Source of the DNA: Streptomyces sp. NBRC 110035
GTDB taxonomy: Bacteria > Actinomycetota > Actinomycetes > Streptomycetales > Streptomycetaceae
Assembly (NCBI RefSeq): GCF_000829695.1
Contig: NZ_BBNN01000015.1
Location: forward strand, 372,001 to 436,000
Reading direction: 5' to 3'
Length of the DNA stretch: 64,000 nt
Made by a program: the position numbers and the translations under genes. This document shows positions 1-8,685 of this stretch, piece by piece; within the stretch, counting starts at the first letter, position 1, and each line of letters begins with the position of its first letter. Below the pieces are notes generated by a model. The model ran no database searches. It had not been told where the DNA came from and saw only the letters and a program-made list of their open reading frames with translations.

Positions 1-1271
1 ACCCGTGGAGCGACCTGGTGTGGGGCGGGGACAAGCCGGCCGAACAGCCACCGATCGCCTTCCTCATCGTGAAGTCCATGCTGCTGACCGGCTTCGACGC
101 CCCCATCGAACAGGCCCTGTACCTGGACCGGCCCATCCGTGACGCCGAACTGCTCCAGGCCATCGCCCGCGTCAACCGCATCGCCCGCCGCAAGACCGAG
201 GGGCTGGTCGTCGACTACTACGGCGTGCTGAACAACCTGGGCGTGACCCTGGCCGCCTACCGGGGGAACCCGCCCGCCCTGGACTCGCTGCACAGCATGG
301 AAGACGAGATTCCGGTGCTGGAGCGGACCGCGAAGGACTTCCGGGTGTTCCTAGGCCGCGTGGGCATCGACCCGGACGGCCTGACGACCCCCGCCGCCCT
401 CGCCCGTGCCGTCAGGGCCCTGGGACACCCGGAGCAGCGTGCCGGTTTCGACACCTCGCTCGGCGAGTTCCTGGACGCGGTGAACCGCGTGCTGCCTCAT
501 CAGGACGCCCTGGAGTACCTGCCGGACCTGCGGACGTGGAGCGTGCTGCAGATGCGGGTCCGCCGCCACTACCGGGACGACACCGGCGGCGGCTTCGCGA
601 TGCGCGGCTACGGCCGGAAGGTACGGGCGCTGATCGCCGATCACCTCCAGGCCCAGGAGGTGATCCAGAAGATCCCGCCGGTGTCGATTCTCGCCCCCGA
701 CTTCGACGAGGTGGTCGACAGCCTCCCGGTGCGCGAGGCCGCCGCCGAGCAGGTGCAGGCACTCCGCTACCACCTGGAGGAACGGCGTGCGGTGGAGGAC
801 CGGCCCGTCCACACCCAGCTCTCCAAGGAGCTGGAACGGGTGCTGGAGGAGTTCGCCGGACGCTGGGACGAGATCGGGAGCCGGCTCGGTCCCCTGGTCG
901 AGCGGGCCCGGGACGCGGAGCGGAGCGACCCCGCCGTGGCCGACCTGAGCCCGATGGAACAACGGCTGCACGCGCTGCTCCGCGAGAAGCTGGCGGAGAG
1001 CGAGATCCTGGGCGACCCCACCCCCGAGGACCTGCGCCGGCTCGTGGCCGAGGTGCACGACGAGATCACCAGCCGGGTCCGTCTGGCCTCCTTCGGAGGC
1101 GGCGAGGCACATGTGACGAAGCTGGAGTCACACCTGTACGAGCTCCTTCGCACGGCCGGATACCGCCTGCGGGGCGAGGGCCGCCAGGAGGTGAAACGAC
1201 TGGCCTCGACACTCGCCGGTTACGCCGTGGACCACCTGGAGGACTTCCGGTCGGAGGCCCGGCGAGAATAG
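1..1271 (+). CDS. hsdR: Type I restriction enzyme R subunit, C-terminal part (partial)
   Basis: This is the motor/nuclease subunit of a type I restriction-modification enzyme, which translocates DNA and cuts unmodified DNA. The reading frame is open from the first base of the window, so the gene begins upstream and the N-terminal nuclease and most of the helicase are not seen. What is visible starts near helicase motif V (LTGFDAP), then motif VI (QAIARVNRIARR) followed by GLVVDYYG, all typical of HsdR. A long helical C-terminal region of the kind that docks on HsdM follows. hsdM/hsdS are not in the window and would be expected upstream. The next gene starts 5 bp after the stop. Confidence 0.88.
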   Translation, partial: PWSDLVWGGDKPAEQPPIAFLIVKSMLLTGFDAPIEQALYLDRPIRDAELLQAIARVNRIARRKTEGLVVDYYGVLNNLGVTLAAYRGNPPALDSLHSMEDEIPVLERTAKDFRVFLGRVGIDPDGLTTPAALARAVRALGHPEQRAGFDTSLGEFLDAVNRVLPHQDALEYLPDLRTWSVLQMRVRRHYRDDTGGGFAMRGYGRKVRALIADHLQAQEVIQKIPPVSILAPDFDEVVDSLPVREAAAEQVQALRYHLEERRAVEDRPVHTQLSKELERVLEEFAGRWDEIGSRLGPLVERARDAERSDPAVADLSPMEQRLHALLREKLAESEILGDPTPEDLRRLVAEVHDEITSRVRLASFGGGEAHVTKLESHLYELLRTAGYRLRGEGRQEVKRLASTLAGYAVDHLEDFRSEARRE

Positions 1272-1275
1272 GACC

Positions 1276-2100
1276 GTGCCAGAGCATCCCGGTCCCTCCG
1301 AGAACCGCCCCGGTGAGCCGGTGCTCACCGAGGACGGCTCCCTCGTGGTGGACGGGCGTGAGCTGCGCGTGCGGATCAGTGCCAGGCGACGCCGTGTCGG
1401 CCTGACCGTGGAACGGGACAGGTCTCTCACCCTGCACGTCCCGCGCGGGTGCGAGGTCAGGCGGGTGGAGGACTTCGTACGCGGCAGCGGCGCCTGGATC
1501 CACGACAAGACACGGCTCAGCGAGGACCGTCGCCAGCTGCACCCGGTCCGTACGCTCCGGGACGGCGAGATCCACCGCTACCTGGGGCGGGACTACCGGC
1601 TGCTCGTCGTCGACGGGGAAGAGGGGTCCGGGCCGGGCCCGCGGCAGGGGAACGAAGCCGAAGTACCCGGGGTACGACTGGTCGCAGGGCGGTTGCGCGT
1701 CCACCGCTCGGTCGCCGGGGATCCGGCCCTCACCCGGCGGGCCCTCGCGCAGTGGTACACCCGGGCCGGGCAGCACTGGACGCGCGGACGCCTCCAGCCC
1801 TGGGCCGCCCGCATGGACGTTCCCGAACCGGAGGTCCGCGTGCGCGATCTCGGACACCGGTGGGGGAGCTACCGCGCCGGACCGGGGAACGGCACGATCG
1901 CCCTGCACTGGGCCGCCTTCCAGCTGCCCGTCCACCTGATCGACTACGTGATCGCGCACGAACTCGCCCACGTCAGGATCTCAGGACACGGCCCCGACTA
2001 CTGGAGGCTGCTGGGCCGGGCCCTGCCCGAGTGCCGCCGGGTGAAAGAGGAGCTGGACGAGCTGGGCAGACGCGTCTGGATGGGGGACCTCCCTCACTGA
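1276..2100 (+). CDS. YgjP/SprT-like zinc metallopeptidase (DUF45, M48-like)
   Basis: The 274-residue protein has a gluzincin core: H228-E-L-A-H232 with a third likely ligand H238 in SGHGPDYW, the arrangement of the YgjP (DUF45) family. The N-terminal part (about 20-110) is the usual beta-rich YgjP extension with RARRRRVGLTVE-like basic strands. The GTG start lies 5 bp after the hsdR stop, with AGGA overlapping that stop, so the two are probably cotranslated. YgjP-type peptidases are often annotated next to hsdR in type I restriction loci; their role there is unknown to me. Family assignment is firm, substrate unknown. Confidence 0.8.
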   Translation: MPEHPGPSENRPGEPVLTEDGSLVVDGRELRVRISARRRRVGLTVERDRSLTLHVPRGCEVRRVEDFVRGSGAWIHDKTRLSEDRRQLHPVRTLRDGEIHRYLGRDYRLLVVDGEEGSGPGPRQGNEAEVPGVRLVAGRLRVHRSVAGDPALTRRALAQWYTRAGQHWTRGRLQPWAARMDVPEPEVRVRDLGHRWGSYRAGPGNGTIALHWAAFQLPVHLIDYVIAHELAHVRISGHGPDYWRLLGRALPECRRVKEELDELGRRVWMGDLPH

Positions 2101-2112
2101 CTTCCGGCCGGC

Positions 2113-2808
2113 TCAGCTGAACACGATCATCGAGCCCTGGGCCAGGCTGCGGGTGGCCGCCGCGTGCAGGCCGAGCCAGACGTGGCGTTCGCGGGCGAAG
2201 GGGCTGGGGTCGTACGGGGCGGGGACGGCGGGTTCCTCCAGCTCGGTCGGCCCCTGCGGGGGCTCCGGAGCGGCCGGGGGGTTCGCCGGGTCGATGCCGA
2301 GGGCCGGGGCGACGACCTCCAGTTCCCGCAGCAGCGCGTGGGAGGAGCCCAGCGGGCCGCCGCCGGCGAGGAGCTCGTCGCTGGAGAGCGGGTGCGGGAA
2401 GTCCACGGGGACGTAGGCCCCGGCGTGGTCGTAGTGCCAGACCAGGTGCGACTGCTGCGCCGTCGTCTCGAACATCTCCAGCAACTGCTCGTAGTCGCCG
2501 CCCAGTTCGTCCACCGGGGTGACCGGCAGTCCGCACACCTGGAGCAGGTAGGCGCGCCGCAGGAAGTGCAGCGCGTCGTAGTCGAAGCCCGCGACCGGGG
2601 CGACCTCGCCGGACAGACCCGGCATGTACTGGTACACCGGCACCGGCGGCAGCCCGGCCTCGGCGAGCACCTTGTTGTACTGCGCGAGTTCCTCGGCGAA
2701 CGGATTGTCGGGGGTGTGGCACAACACGTCGACGAGCGGTACCAGCCACAGGTCACAGGCCAAAGAGGGCTCCTCGCATAGCACGTCCACCGCGTCCGGT
2801 ACGTCCAC
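2113..2808 (-). CDS. Conserved hypothetical protein, unrecognised
   Basis: A soluble acidic protein of 231 residues that I do not recognise as a named family, though it looks like a conserved Streptomyces protein. It has no signal peptide or membrane segment. The body (about 10-150) is rich in Leu, aromatic and acidic residues with motifs such as HLVWHYDHAGAYVPVDFP. Residues 160-200 are a Pro/Glu-rich linker and the tail is a conserved-looking hydrophobic helix. It ends 12 bp from the convergent YgjP-like gene. The GTG start has no clear ribosome binding site, so a start slightly further in is possible. Confidence 0.6.
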   Translation of the reverse strand: MDVPDAVDVLCEEPSLACDLWLVPLVDVLCHTPDNPFAEELAQYNKVLAEAGLPPVPVYQYMPGLSGEVAPVAGFDYDALHFLRRAYLLQVCGLPVTPVDELGGDYEQLLEMFETTAQQSHLVWHYDHAGAYVPVDFPHPLSSDELLAGGGPLGSSHALLRELEVVAPALGIDPANPPAAPEPPQGPTELEEPAVPAPYDPSPFARERHVWLGLHAAATRSLAQGSMIVFS

Positions 2809-2954
2809 TGCATCCGGGACGGCGGTCAGGGAAGGGTACCGGTGCGGCGCGAGGGTGACTCCCCTCGTGCAGGTCCTCTACCCATACGAACACAGACGAC
2901 GCGGGGCCCGGCCCCCGGGCTCCGGCTCGCGGTCGCCCGGGCCGTTCAGTCCGT

Positions 2955-3662
2955 TCAGTCCGTGGGAAGCTGTTCGACGAGGGCGAGGGAGTACGCGTCG
3001 TACGAGGCGACGACCGCGCGGGCGGAGTCGGTGTCACGGCGCACCAGCGCGTCGACCAGATCGGTGTGCTCGCACCACAGCCGCCCCCGCAGGTCGGGCA
3101 GCCGCCGCAGATGCTGCACCACGCACACCCAGGTCTGGACGCGGAGCCGGTGCAGGAAGGCGGTGAGGTGGGGGTTGCCGAACAGGGCGACGAGCTCGCG
3201 CCAGAAGCGCAGGTCGTAGCCGATCAGTACGGTGAGCTCCCCGGCGAGGGCCGAACGCTGGGCCTCCTCGCCGCGCCGCCGGACCCCGGCGAGCGCGGCG
3301 GCGACCCGGGGCTCCTCGGGGCGCAGACGGGCGAGGCGGCCGTCGGCGTCGGTCAGGGCGTGGAACATCCCGTCGATCACCAGCGTGCGGGCCTCGATCA
3401 TGCCGCGGAAGTCGTCGGCGGAGTACTGGTGCACCCGGAACCCCCGGTGCTGGTCGGCGTCGAGCAGCCCCTGTGCCGACAGGTCGACCAGCGCCTCCCG
3501 TACCGGGGTCGCGGACACCCCGTACTGGTCGGCGATCTCCTTGACGGTGAACTCCTGCCCCGGCTCCATCCGCCCGGCCAGCACCTCGTCACGGAGCGCG
3601 TCGGCGATCTGCTGCCGCAGCGTGCTGCGTGTCACCGCGCCGTTGCCGCCGATGCCGGGCAT
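2955..3662 (-). CDS. GntR-family transcriptional regulator, FCD subfamily
   Basis: The 235-residue protein has an N-terminal GntR winged helix (about 8-75: STLRQQIADALRDEVL, then VKEIADQYGVSATPVREAL) and a C-terminal all-helical FCD ligand domain (about 85-225). The FCD metal/ligand histidine region WCEHTDLVDALVRRDTDSA is present. FCD regulators usually sense carboxylic or amino acids and repress nearby catabolic genes. The likely target is the aminotransferase next door on the same strand, which has a 37-bp dyad in front of it (5250-5286). That regulatory link is inference. Confidence 0.88.
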   Translation of the reverse strand: MPGIGGNGAVTRSTLRQQIADALRDEVLAGRMEPGQEFTVKEIADQYGVSATPVREALVDLSAQGLLDADQHRGFRVHQYSADDFRGMIEARTLVIDGMFHALTDADGRLARLRPEEPRVAAALAGVRRRGEEAQRSALAGELTVLIGYDLRFWRELVALFGNPHLTAFLHRLRVQTWVCVVQHLRRLPDLRGRLWCEHTDLVDALVRRDTDSARAVVASYDAYSLALVEQLPTD

Positions 3663-3690
3663 GGTCGGGCGTCTCCCTCGTCGTGTTCGA

Positions 3691-3807
3691 GTGGCGTGAC
3701 CGTGCCACGCGCGGGGCGGTGCGCGGGTCCCACGCGCCGGCCGCCTGTATCCGGCCCGCGTGCCGGCCGCCTGCTCCGGCGCACGCGTCCGTCCACGGTC
3801 ACGCCAC
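3691..3807. repeat. 14-bp perfect inverted repeat with TGTTCGA direct repeats
   Basis: GTGGCGTGACCGTG at 3691-3704 is matched exactly, inverted, by CACGGTCACGCCAC at 3794-3807, in the gap upstream of the GntR gene. The 12-mer CGTGTTCGAGTG occurs at 3682-3693 and again at 3812-3823, and a third TGTTCGA copy lies at about 3833. The two arms sit about 30 and 135 bp upstream of the GntR start and could be looped operator sites for that regulator. This is inference from position only. Confidence 0.45.
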
Positions 3808-3839
3808 TTTACGTGTTCGAGTGCCCCACGCCTGTTCGA

Positions 3840-3852
3840 ATGACCGGGTCAT
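3840..3852. promoter_or_regulatory. 13-nt palindrome ATGACC-G-GGTCAT
   Basis: A perfect dyad lies 5 bp beyond the aminotransferase stop codon, in the gap between two genes on the minus strand. It could be an extra regulator half-site or part of a weak terminator. No T-rich tract follows. Confidence 0.3.
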
Positions 3853-3856
3853 CTCC

Positions 3857-5218
3857 TCACGGTCGGTCCGTGAACTCGTCCGCCGCCGACAGCGCCGAGT
3901 CCAGCGCGGTCAGGCCCTCCTTCAGTTCGGCCTCGCTCACGGTGCACGGCGGGACGACATGGGTGCGGTTCATGTTCACGAAGGGCCACAGTCCGTTCGC
4001 CTTCGCGACGGCGGCGAAGGCGGCCATGGGGGCGTTCGCCTCACCGGCCGCGTTGTAGGGGACCAGCGGCTCCCGGGTCTCCCGGTTCCGCACCAGTTCC
4101 AGCGCCCAGAACATGCCGACCCCGCGGACCTCGCCCACACTCGGGTGCCGCTGCGCCAGCGCGTGCAGCGCCGGCCCGGCGACGGACTCCCCGAGCCGCG
4201 CCGCGTTCTCGACGATGCCCTCCTCGGCCATGGCGTTGATCGTCGCGACGGCCGCGGCGCAGGCCAGCGGATGCCCGGAGTAGGTGAGCCCGCCCGGGTA
4301 CGGCCGCCTCCCGAACGTGTCCGCGATCGCGCCGGAGATCGCGACGCCGCCGAGTGGCACGTACCCGGAGTTCACGCCCTTCGCGAAGGTCATCAGGTCC
4401 GGCACGACGTCGTACAGGTCCGCCGCGAACCAGGTGCCGGTCCGGCCGAACCCGGCCATCACCTCGTCCAGGACGAAGACGATCCCGTGCCGGTCGCACA
4501 GCTCCCGCACTCCGGCGAGGTAACCGGGCGGGGGCGGCATGATGCCCGCGGTCCCCGGAATGGTCTCCAGGACGATCGCCGCGATCGTCGACGGCCCCTC
4601 GAAGGCGATCGTCGTCTCCAGGTGCTCGAGCGCCCGCGCACACTCCTGCTCCTGGGTTTCCGCGTAGAAGCGGGAGCGGTACAGGAACGGCGCCCAGAAG
4701 TGCACGACCCCGGCCGTGCCGCTGTCGGAGGCCCAGCGGCGCGGGTCGCCGGTGAGGTTCACTGCCTGCTGGGTGCCGCCGTGGTACGAGCGGTACGCGG
4801 AGAGCACCTTGGGCCGCCCGGTGTGCAGCCGTGCCATGCGCAGGGCGTGTTCGACGGCGTCCGCGCCCCCGTTGGTGAAGAAGACCTTGTCCAGGTCGCC
4901 CGGCGTCCGCTCGGCGATCAGCCGCGCCGCCTCCGACCGCGCCTCGACGGCGAACGCGGGCGCGAACGTCGCCATCCGCCCGGCCTGCTCCTGGATCGCG
5001 GCGACGACCTTGGGGTGCTGGTGGCCGACGTTGGTGAAGACGAGTCCGCTGGTGAAGTCGAGGTAGCGCCGGCCCTCGTAGTCCCAGAAGTACGACCCCT
5101 GGGCCCCGGCGACGGCGAGCGGGTCGATCAGCTCCTGCGCGGACCAGGAGTGGAAGACGTGGGCGCGGTCGGCGGCCTTCACGGTGGCCCCGGCCCCGGC
5201 GTTCGGCTGAGCAGTCAT
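3857..5218 (-). CDS. Class III PLP-dependent aminotransferase (aspartate aminotransferase family label)
   Basis: The 453-residue enzyme is of the omega-aminotransferase type, which moves an amino group from an amine or omega-amino acid to a keto acid using PLP. The sequence shows GSYFWDYEGRRYLDF at the N-terminus, FFTNGGADAVEHALRMARLHTGR in two adjoining stretches, SYHGGTQQAVNLTG, the Asp of FVLDEVMAGFGRTG and the PLP-lysine region LMTFAKGVNSGYVPLGG. I chose the ATG at 5218 because the family starts here; an upstream ATG would run into the 37-bp operator dyad. The true substrate cannot be told from sequence. The linked GntR and PfpI genes suggest an inducible amine or amino-acid pathway. Confidence 0.87.
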   Translation of the reverse strand: MTAQPNAGAGATVKAADRAHVFHSWSAQELIDPLAVAGAQGSYFWDYEGRRYLDFTSGLVFTNVGHQHPKVVAAIQEQAGRMATFAPAFAVEARSEAARLIAERTPGDLDKVFFTNGGADAVEHALRMARLHTGRPKVLSAYRSYHGGTQQAVNLTGDPRRWASDSGTAGVVHFWAPFLYRSRFYAETQEQECARALEHLETTIAFEGPSTIAAIVLETIPGTAGIMPPPPGYLAGVRELCDRHGIVFVLDEVMAGFGRTGTWFAADLYDVVPDLMTFAKGVNSGYVPLGGVAISGAIADTFGRRPYPGGLTYSGHPLACAAAVATINAMAEEGIVENAARLGESVAGPALHALAQRHPSVGEVRGVGMFWALELVRNRETREPLVPYNAAGEANAPMAAFAAVAKANGLWPFVNMNRTHVVPPCTVSEAELKEGLTALDSALSAADEFTDRP

Positions 5219-5249
5219 ACGGGCGAGCGTAAGTCGCCCCTCCGGTTCT

Positions 5250-5286
5250 TTGACAGTGTGCTGCATTTATGTCAGCATATTGTCAA
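5250..5286. promoter_or_regulatory. 37-bp imperfect palindrome, putative operator
   Basis: Arms TTGACAGTGTGCTG (5250-5263) and CAGCATATTGTCAA (5273-5286) match at 12 of 14 positions around a 9-bp AT-rich centre. The site lies 32 bp upstream of the aminotransferase ATG and about 100 bp upstream of the divergent PfpI gene. Each arm also supplies a TTGACA, a possible -35 element facing outward. It is a strong candidate binding site for the nearby GntR/FCD protein, by position only. Confidence 0.6.
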
Positions 5287-5345
5287 TAGGTGTTCGCCGG
5301 TGTCCGACCGGCACCCGACATCCGGCGGTCCTTGCCGGCACCCGT

Positions 5346-5367
5346 CGGTGGACACCGGTGTCCACCG
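5346..5367. promoter_or_regulatory. 22-nt perfect palindrome in the PfpI leader
   Basis: The half-site CGGTGGACACC is followed directly by its exact reverse complement, ending 20 bp before the PfpI ATG. A dyad of this size immediately before a PfpI-MarR operon is the kind of site a MarR dimer binds for autoregulation. A structured mRNA leader is the alternative. Confidence 0.5.
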
Positions 5368-5387
5368 GCGCACTCCAGGGAGCGGTC

Positions 5388-5993
5388 ATGACCCCTAAGC
5401 CCGTCCATCTCGCCGTCTACGACACCTTCGCCGACTGGGAGACCGGTCACGCCACCGCGCACCTCGCCCTCGCCGGGTACGAGGTCCGTACCGTCGCCCC
5501 CGCCGGGGCGCCCGTCACCAGCGTCGGCGGGCTGCGCGTGCTGCCCGACCTCGCGCTCGACGCGCTGCGGCCCGAGGACAGCTCGCTGCTGATCCTCACC
5601 GGCGCCGGCCACTGGGACGAGGGCGACGACCTCGCCCCCTTCGCCCGCAGGGCCCGCGCGTTCCTCGACGCCGGTGTTCCCGTCGCCGCCATCTGCGGCG
5701 CCACGGCCGGACTCGCCCGCGAGGGCCTGCTCGACGACCGGGCGCACACCGGCGCCGCCTCCTCGTACCTGGCCGCGACCGGCTACGCCGGCGGAGAGCG
5801 GTACGTCGAGGCCGACGCGGTCACCGACGGCGGACTCGTCACCGCCGGTCCCACCGAACCCGTCGCCTTCGCCCGCGAGGTCTTCCGGCTGCTCGGCGCC
5901 TACGACGCACCGGCGATCGACGCCTGGTACCGGCTCTTCCACGACTCCGACCCCCAGGCGTACGCCGAGCTCGAGGAGGCTCTGGCCCGGTGA
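5388..5993 (+). CDS. DJ-1/PfpI family protein
   Basis: The 201-residue protein is of the DJ-1/ThiJ/PfpI (class I glutamine-amidotransferase-like) superfamily. The nucleophile elbow is AAICGATAGLA with Cys103, and a Glu/Asp-rich strand precedes it (LLILTGAGHWDEG). Members act as glyoxalases, deglycases, isonitrile hydratases or stress proteins, and sequence alone does not decide. The ATG at 5388 is preceded by AGGGAG. It overlaps the downstream MarR gene by 4 bp, so the two form an operon. Confidence 0.85.
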   Translation: MTPKPVHLAVYDTFADWETGHATAHLALAGYEVRTVAPAGAPVTSVGGLRVLPDLALDALRPEDSSLLILTGAGHWDEGDDLAPFARRARAFLDAGVPVAAICGATAGLAREGLLDDRAHTGAASSYLAATGYAGGERYVEADAVTDGGLVTAGPTEPVAFAREVFRLLGAYDAPAIDAWYRLFHDSDPQAYAELEEALAR

Positions 5994-6481
5994 GCAGGGA
6001 ACAGCAGGATCTGCTCAGCCGCAGCGCGCTCGGCGCCTTCCGGCTGAACGGCGAGTTCCTCGCGGTCGCCGAGGAACTCGCCCGGCCCGCCGGACTGACC
6101 GCCGCCCGGTGGCAGGTGCTCGGCGCGGTCCTCCGCGAGCCCCTGCCGGTCTCCGGCATCGCCCGCGTCATGGGCATCACCCGGCAGAGCGTGCAGCGCA
6201 TCGCCGACCTGCTGGTCGACCGCGGTCTCGCCGAGTACCGGCCCAACCCGGCGCACCGCCGGGCCAAGCTCCTCGCCCCCACCGAGCGGGGGCACGCGGC
6301 CGTCGCGGGGATCGGCCCCGGCCACGCGGCCTTCGCGAAACGGCTCGCGGAGGCGTTCGGCGAGGCCGAACTCGCACAGGCGGTCCAGACGATGGAACGC
6401 CTGTGCGCCGTGCTCGACGACCTCGGCCCGCCCGTACCGCCCGCAGTGTCACCCGCTGCGCCGCCTGTTACGGAACCGTAG
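5990..6481 (+). CDS. MarR-family transcriptional regulator
   Basis: The 163-residue protein is a winged-helix MarR regulator. The recognition region is LPVSGIARVMGITRQSVQRIADLL (about 48-71), followed by the wing LAEYRPNPAHRRAKLLAPTE. The GTG start overlaps the PfpI stop (GTGA), so it is translationally coupled. It probably controls its own operon through the 22-nt palindrome at 5346-5367. The C-terminal tail is Pro-rich. Confidence 0.88.
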   Translation: MSREQQDLLSRSALGAFRLNGEFLAVAEELARPAGLTAARWQVLGAVLREPLPVSGIARVMGITRQSVQRIADLLVDRGLAEYRPNPAHRRAKLLAPTERGHAAVAGIGPGHAAFAKRLAEAFGEAELAQAVQTMERLCAVLDDLGPPVPPAVSPAAPPVTEP

Positions 6482-6557
6482 ACAACGCCCAGCTCACCCC
6501 CGCCCCTGTCCGGTTTATCCTCAGGCTGTTGCTCACGGCGGGGAAGGCGGCAGAGCG

Positions 6558-8525
6558 ATGGAGAAGCACGGGCCGGGGGGCGCGGCGGGGAATCCGGCGG
6601 GGGACCGGGGCGCCCGGCACCCGGGCAGGATCGGCGCGTACCGGCTGCTCGCGCGGCTCGGCTCCGGCGGCATGGGAGAGGTCCACCTCGCCCGTTCCGA
6701 CCGGGGACGCACCGTCGCCGTCAAACTGGTGCGCGAGGAGCTGGCCCGGCAGGAGGAGTTCCGGGCCCGCTTCCGCCAGGAGGTGCAGAACGCCCGGCAG
6801 GTCGGCGGCGACTGGGCCGCGCCGGTGCTGGACGCGGACACCGAGGCCCCGGTGCCCTGGGTCGCCACCGGGTACGTCGCCGGGCCCAGCCTCCAGCAGG
6901 TCGTCGGGCACGACCACGGGGCGCTGCCCGAGCGTTCGGTACGCGTCCTCGCCGCCGGTCTCGCACACGCGCTGAAGGACATCCACGCCGCCGGCATCGT
7001 GCACCGCGACCTCAAGCCGTCCAACGTGCTCGTCACCATCGACGGGCCGCGCGTCATCGACTTCGGGATCGCGCGGGCCCTGGAGACCGTGACCGACGGC
7101 GGTCTCACCCGGACCGGGGCGCTGGTCGGCTCGCCCGGGTTCATGGCGCCGGAGCAGGTGCGCGGCGACCGCATCACCCCCGCCTGCGACGTCTTCTGCC
7201 TCGGCTCGGTGCTCGCCTACGCCGCCACCGGCGAGCTGCCCTTCGGCACCGCCCACAGCGGGGTGCACGCCCTGATGTTCCGCATCGCCGAGGAGAAACC
7301 CGATCTCCGCCGGGTCCCCGAGGGCCTCGCGGACCTCGTGCAGGACTGCCTCGTGAAGGACCCCGCCCGGCGGCCCACCCTCGACCAGATCCTGCGGCGC
7401 ACCGGCGCCGAGGACACCGTCGCCGACGGCCGCTGCCGGGAGCCCTGGCTGCCGGGCGCCCTGGTCGCCCAGCTCGGCCGGCACGCCGTACGGCTCCTGG
7501 ACGCGGAGGATCCCCAGGCGCCGCCGCCCGGGCCGGACGGCCCGGCCCCCGCCGCCACTCCCGACCACGCCCCCGCCGCCGACGGCTCCGCCCCGCCCGC
7601 CCCGGGCGCGCCCCGTGACGGTGCGGTGGTCGGCCACCTGCCCACCCTGGTCACCGGCCCGAACGGCCCCGCCGCACCCCCGGTCCCGGCCCCGGGCGCC
7701 CCGGCGGCCGGACAGCCCCCCGCCGCGTACGGCCACCCCCAGCCGTACGCCCGGCAGCAGGCCCAGCCGCACCCTCAGCCCTCCGGCTACGGCTCCCCCC
7801 ACAACGGCTACGGGGCCGCCGGCGCCACCCCTGCCTACGGCCCGCCGCCCTTCGGCACGGCCCCGCCGCCGTACGGCCCGGCGCGGCCCCCGCGCGACCA
7901 CCGTTCCACCGCACTGCTCGTCGTGATCGCGCTGGTCGTCGCGCTCGCCGCGGGCGGCACGATGTACGCGCTGATGAACGGCGGCGCCGGCGACACCGCC
8001 GGCGGCAGCCCTTCGGGCACGCCGGGCGAGGGCACGTCCCAGGGCACCGACGGCACCGACGGCAGCGACCCGTCGCCCGACGGGAAGTCCTCGGCCGGGA
8101 CGGACGCGGCCGGCGGTACCGCCGGCACGGGCCGGCCGACCCCCTCGCCGGCCGCCGACGGGACGGTCCCGGCCGGATACCTCGGCACCTGGTCGACGAC
8201 CATCGACAACGCGAGCGGGCTGCACACCCGCACGCTGACCATCCAGCAGGGCGAGGCCGGTGACACGGTCATGTCCCTGGTCGCCGAGGGTCCCACCGGG
8301 AACGGCACCTACCACTGCGTGTTCGAGGGCGACCTCGCCGGCGCCCCGGGCCCCGGAGAGCAGCTGGAGATCGGCCCGACCACCGTGACGGTCGGCCGGC
8401 CGCGCAGCGCCTGCACACCGGGCGCCGCCACCGACATCACCCTCCTGCCCGACGGCACCCTCCGGCGCGTGAACACCGGCAACGGCGACCAGCTCACCTA
8501 CACGCGGGTGGACACGGGGCACTGA
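6558..8525 (+). CDS. Membrane-anchored Ser/Thr protein kinase (Hanks type)
   Basis: The 655-residue protein has a cytoplasmic kinase domain at about 15-285: glycine loop LGSGGMGEVHLAR, ATP lysine K56 in VAVKL, catalytic HRDLKPSN with D151, DFG as VIDFGIARAL, and GSPGFMAPEQ. A Pro/Ala/Tyr-rich linker (about 310-450) follows, then one membrane helix (about 451-472, LLVVIALVVALAAGG) and an exported C-terminal domain of about 175 residues after a Ser/Gly/Thr-rich stalk. There are no PASTA repeats, so the sensor is of another kind. All catalytic residues are present. Confidence 0.9.
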   Translation: MEKHGPGGAAGNPAGDRGARHPGRIGAYRLLARLGSGGMGEVHLARSDRGRTVAVKLVREELARQEEFRARFRQEVQNARQVGGDWAAPVLDADTEAPVPWVATGYVAGPSLQQVVGHDHGALPERSVRVLAAGLAHALKDIHAAGIVHRDLKPSNVLVTIDGPRVIDFGIARALETVTDGGLTRTGALVGSPGFMAPEQVRGDRITPACDVFCLGSVLAYAATGELPFGTAHSGVHALMFRIAEEKPDLRRVPEGLADLVQDCLVKDPARRPTLDQILRRTGAEDTVADGRCREPWLPGALVAQLGRHAVRLLDAEDPQAPPPGPDGPAPAATPDHAPAADGSAPPAPGAPRDGAVVGHLPTLVTGPNGPAAPPVPAPGAPAAGQPPAAYGHPQPYARQQAQPHPQPSGYGSPHNGYGAAGATPAYGPPPFGTAPPPYGPARPPRDHRSTALLVVIALVVALAAGGTMYALMNGGAGDTAGGSPSGTPGEGTSQGTDGTDGSDPSPDGKSSAGTDAAGGTAGTGRPTPSPAADGTVPAGYLGTWSTTIDNASGLHTRTLTIQQGEAGDTVMSLVAEGPTGNGTYHCVFEGDLAGAPGPGEQLEIGPTTVTVGRPRSACTPGAATDITLLPDGTLRRVNTGNGDQLTYTRVDTGH

Positions 8526-8685
8526 CCCAGGGGACCGGCACGCCCCTCCGCGCCGCACCGGCCGCGCACCCGGACCCCGCCGTCGACCGTGCGGAGGCGG
8601 GGGAGCGTCCACTGCCGCGCGTCGTCGGGGAGCCCTCTCGGCGGCGACGCGCGGGCGGCCGGGCCCACCGCCGGCCCGCCGTGCC

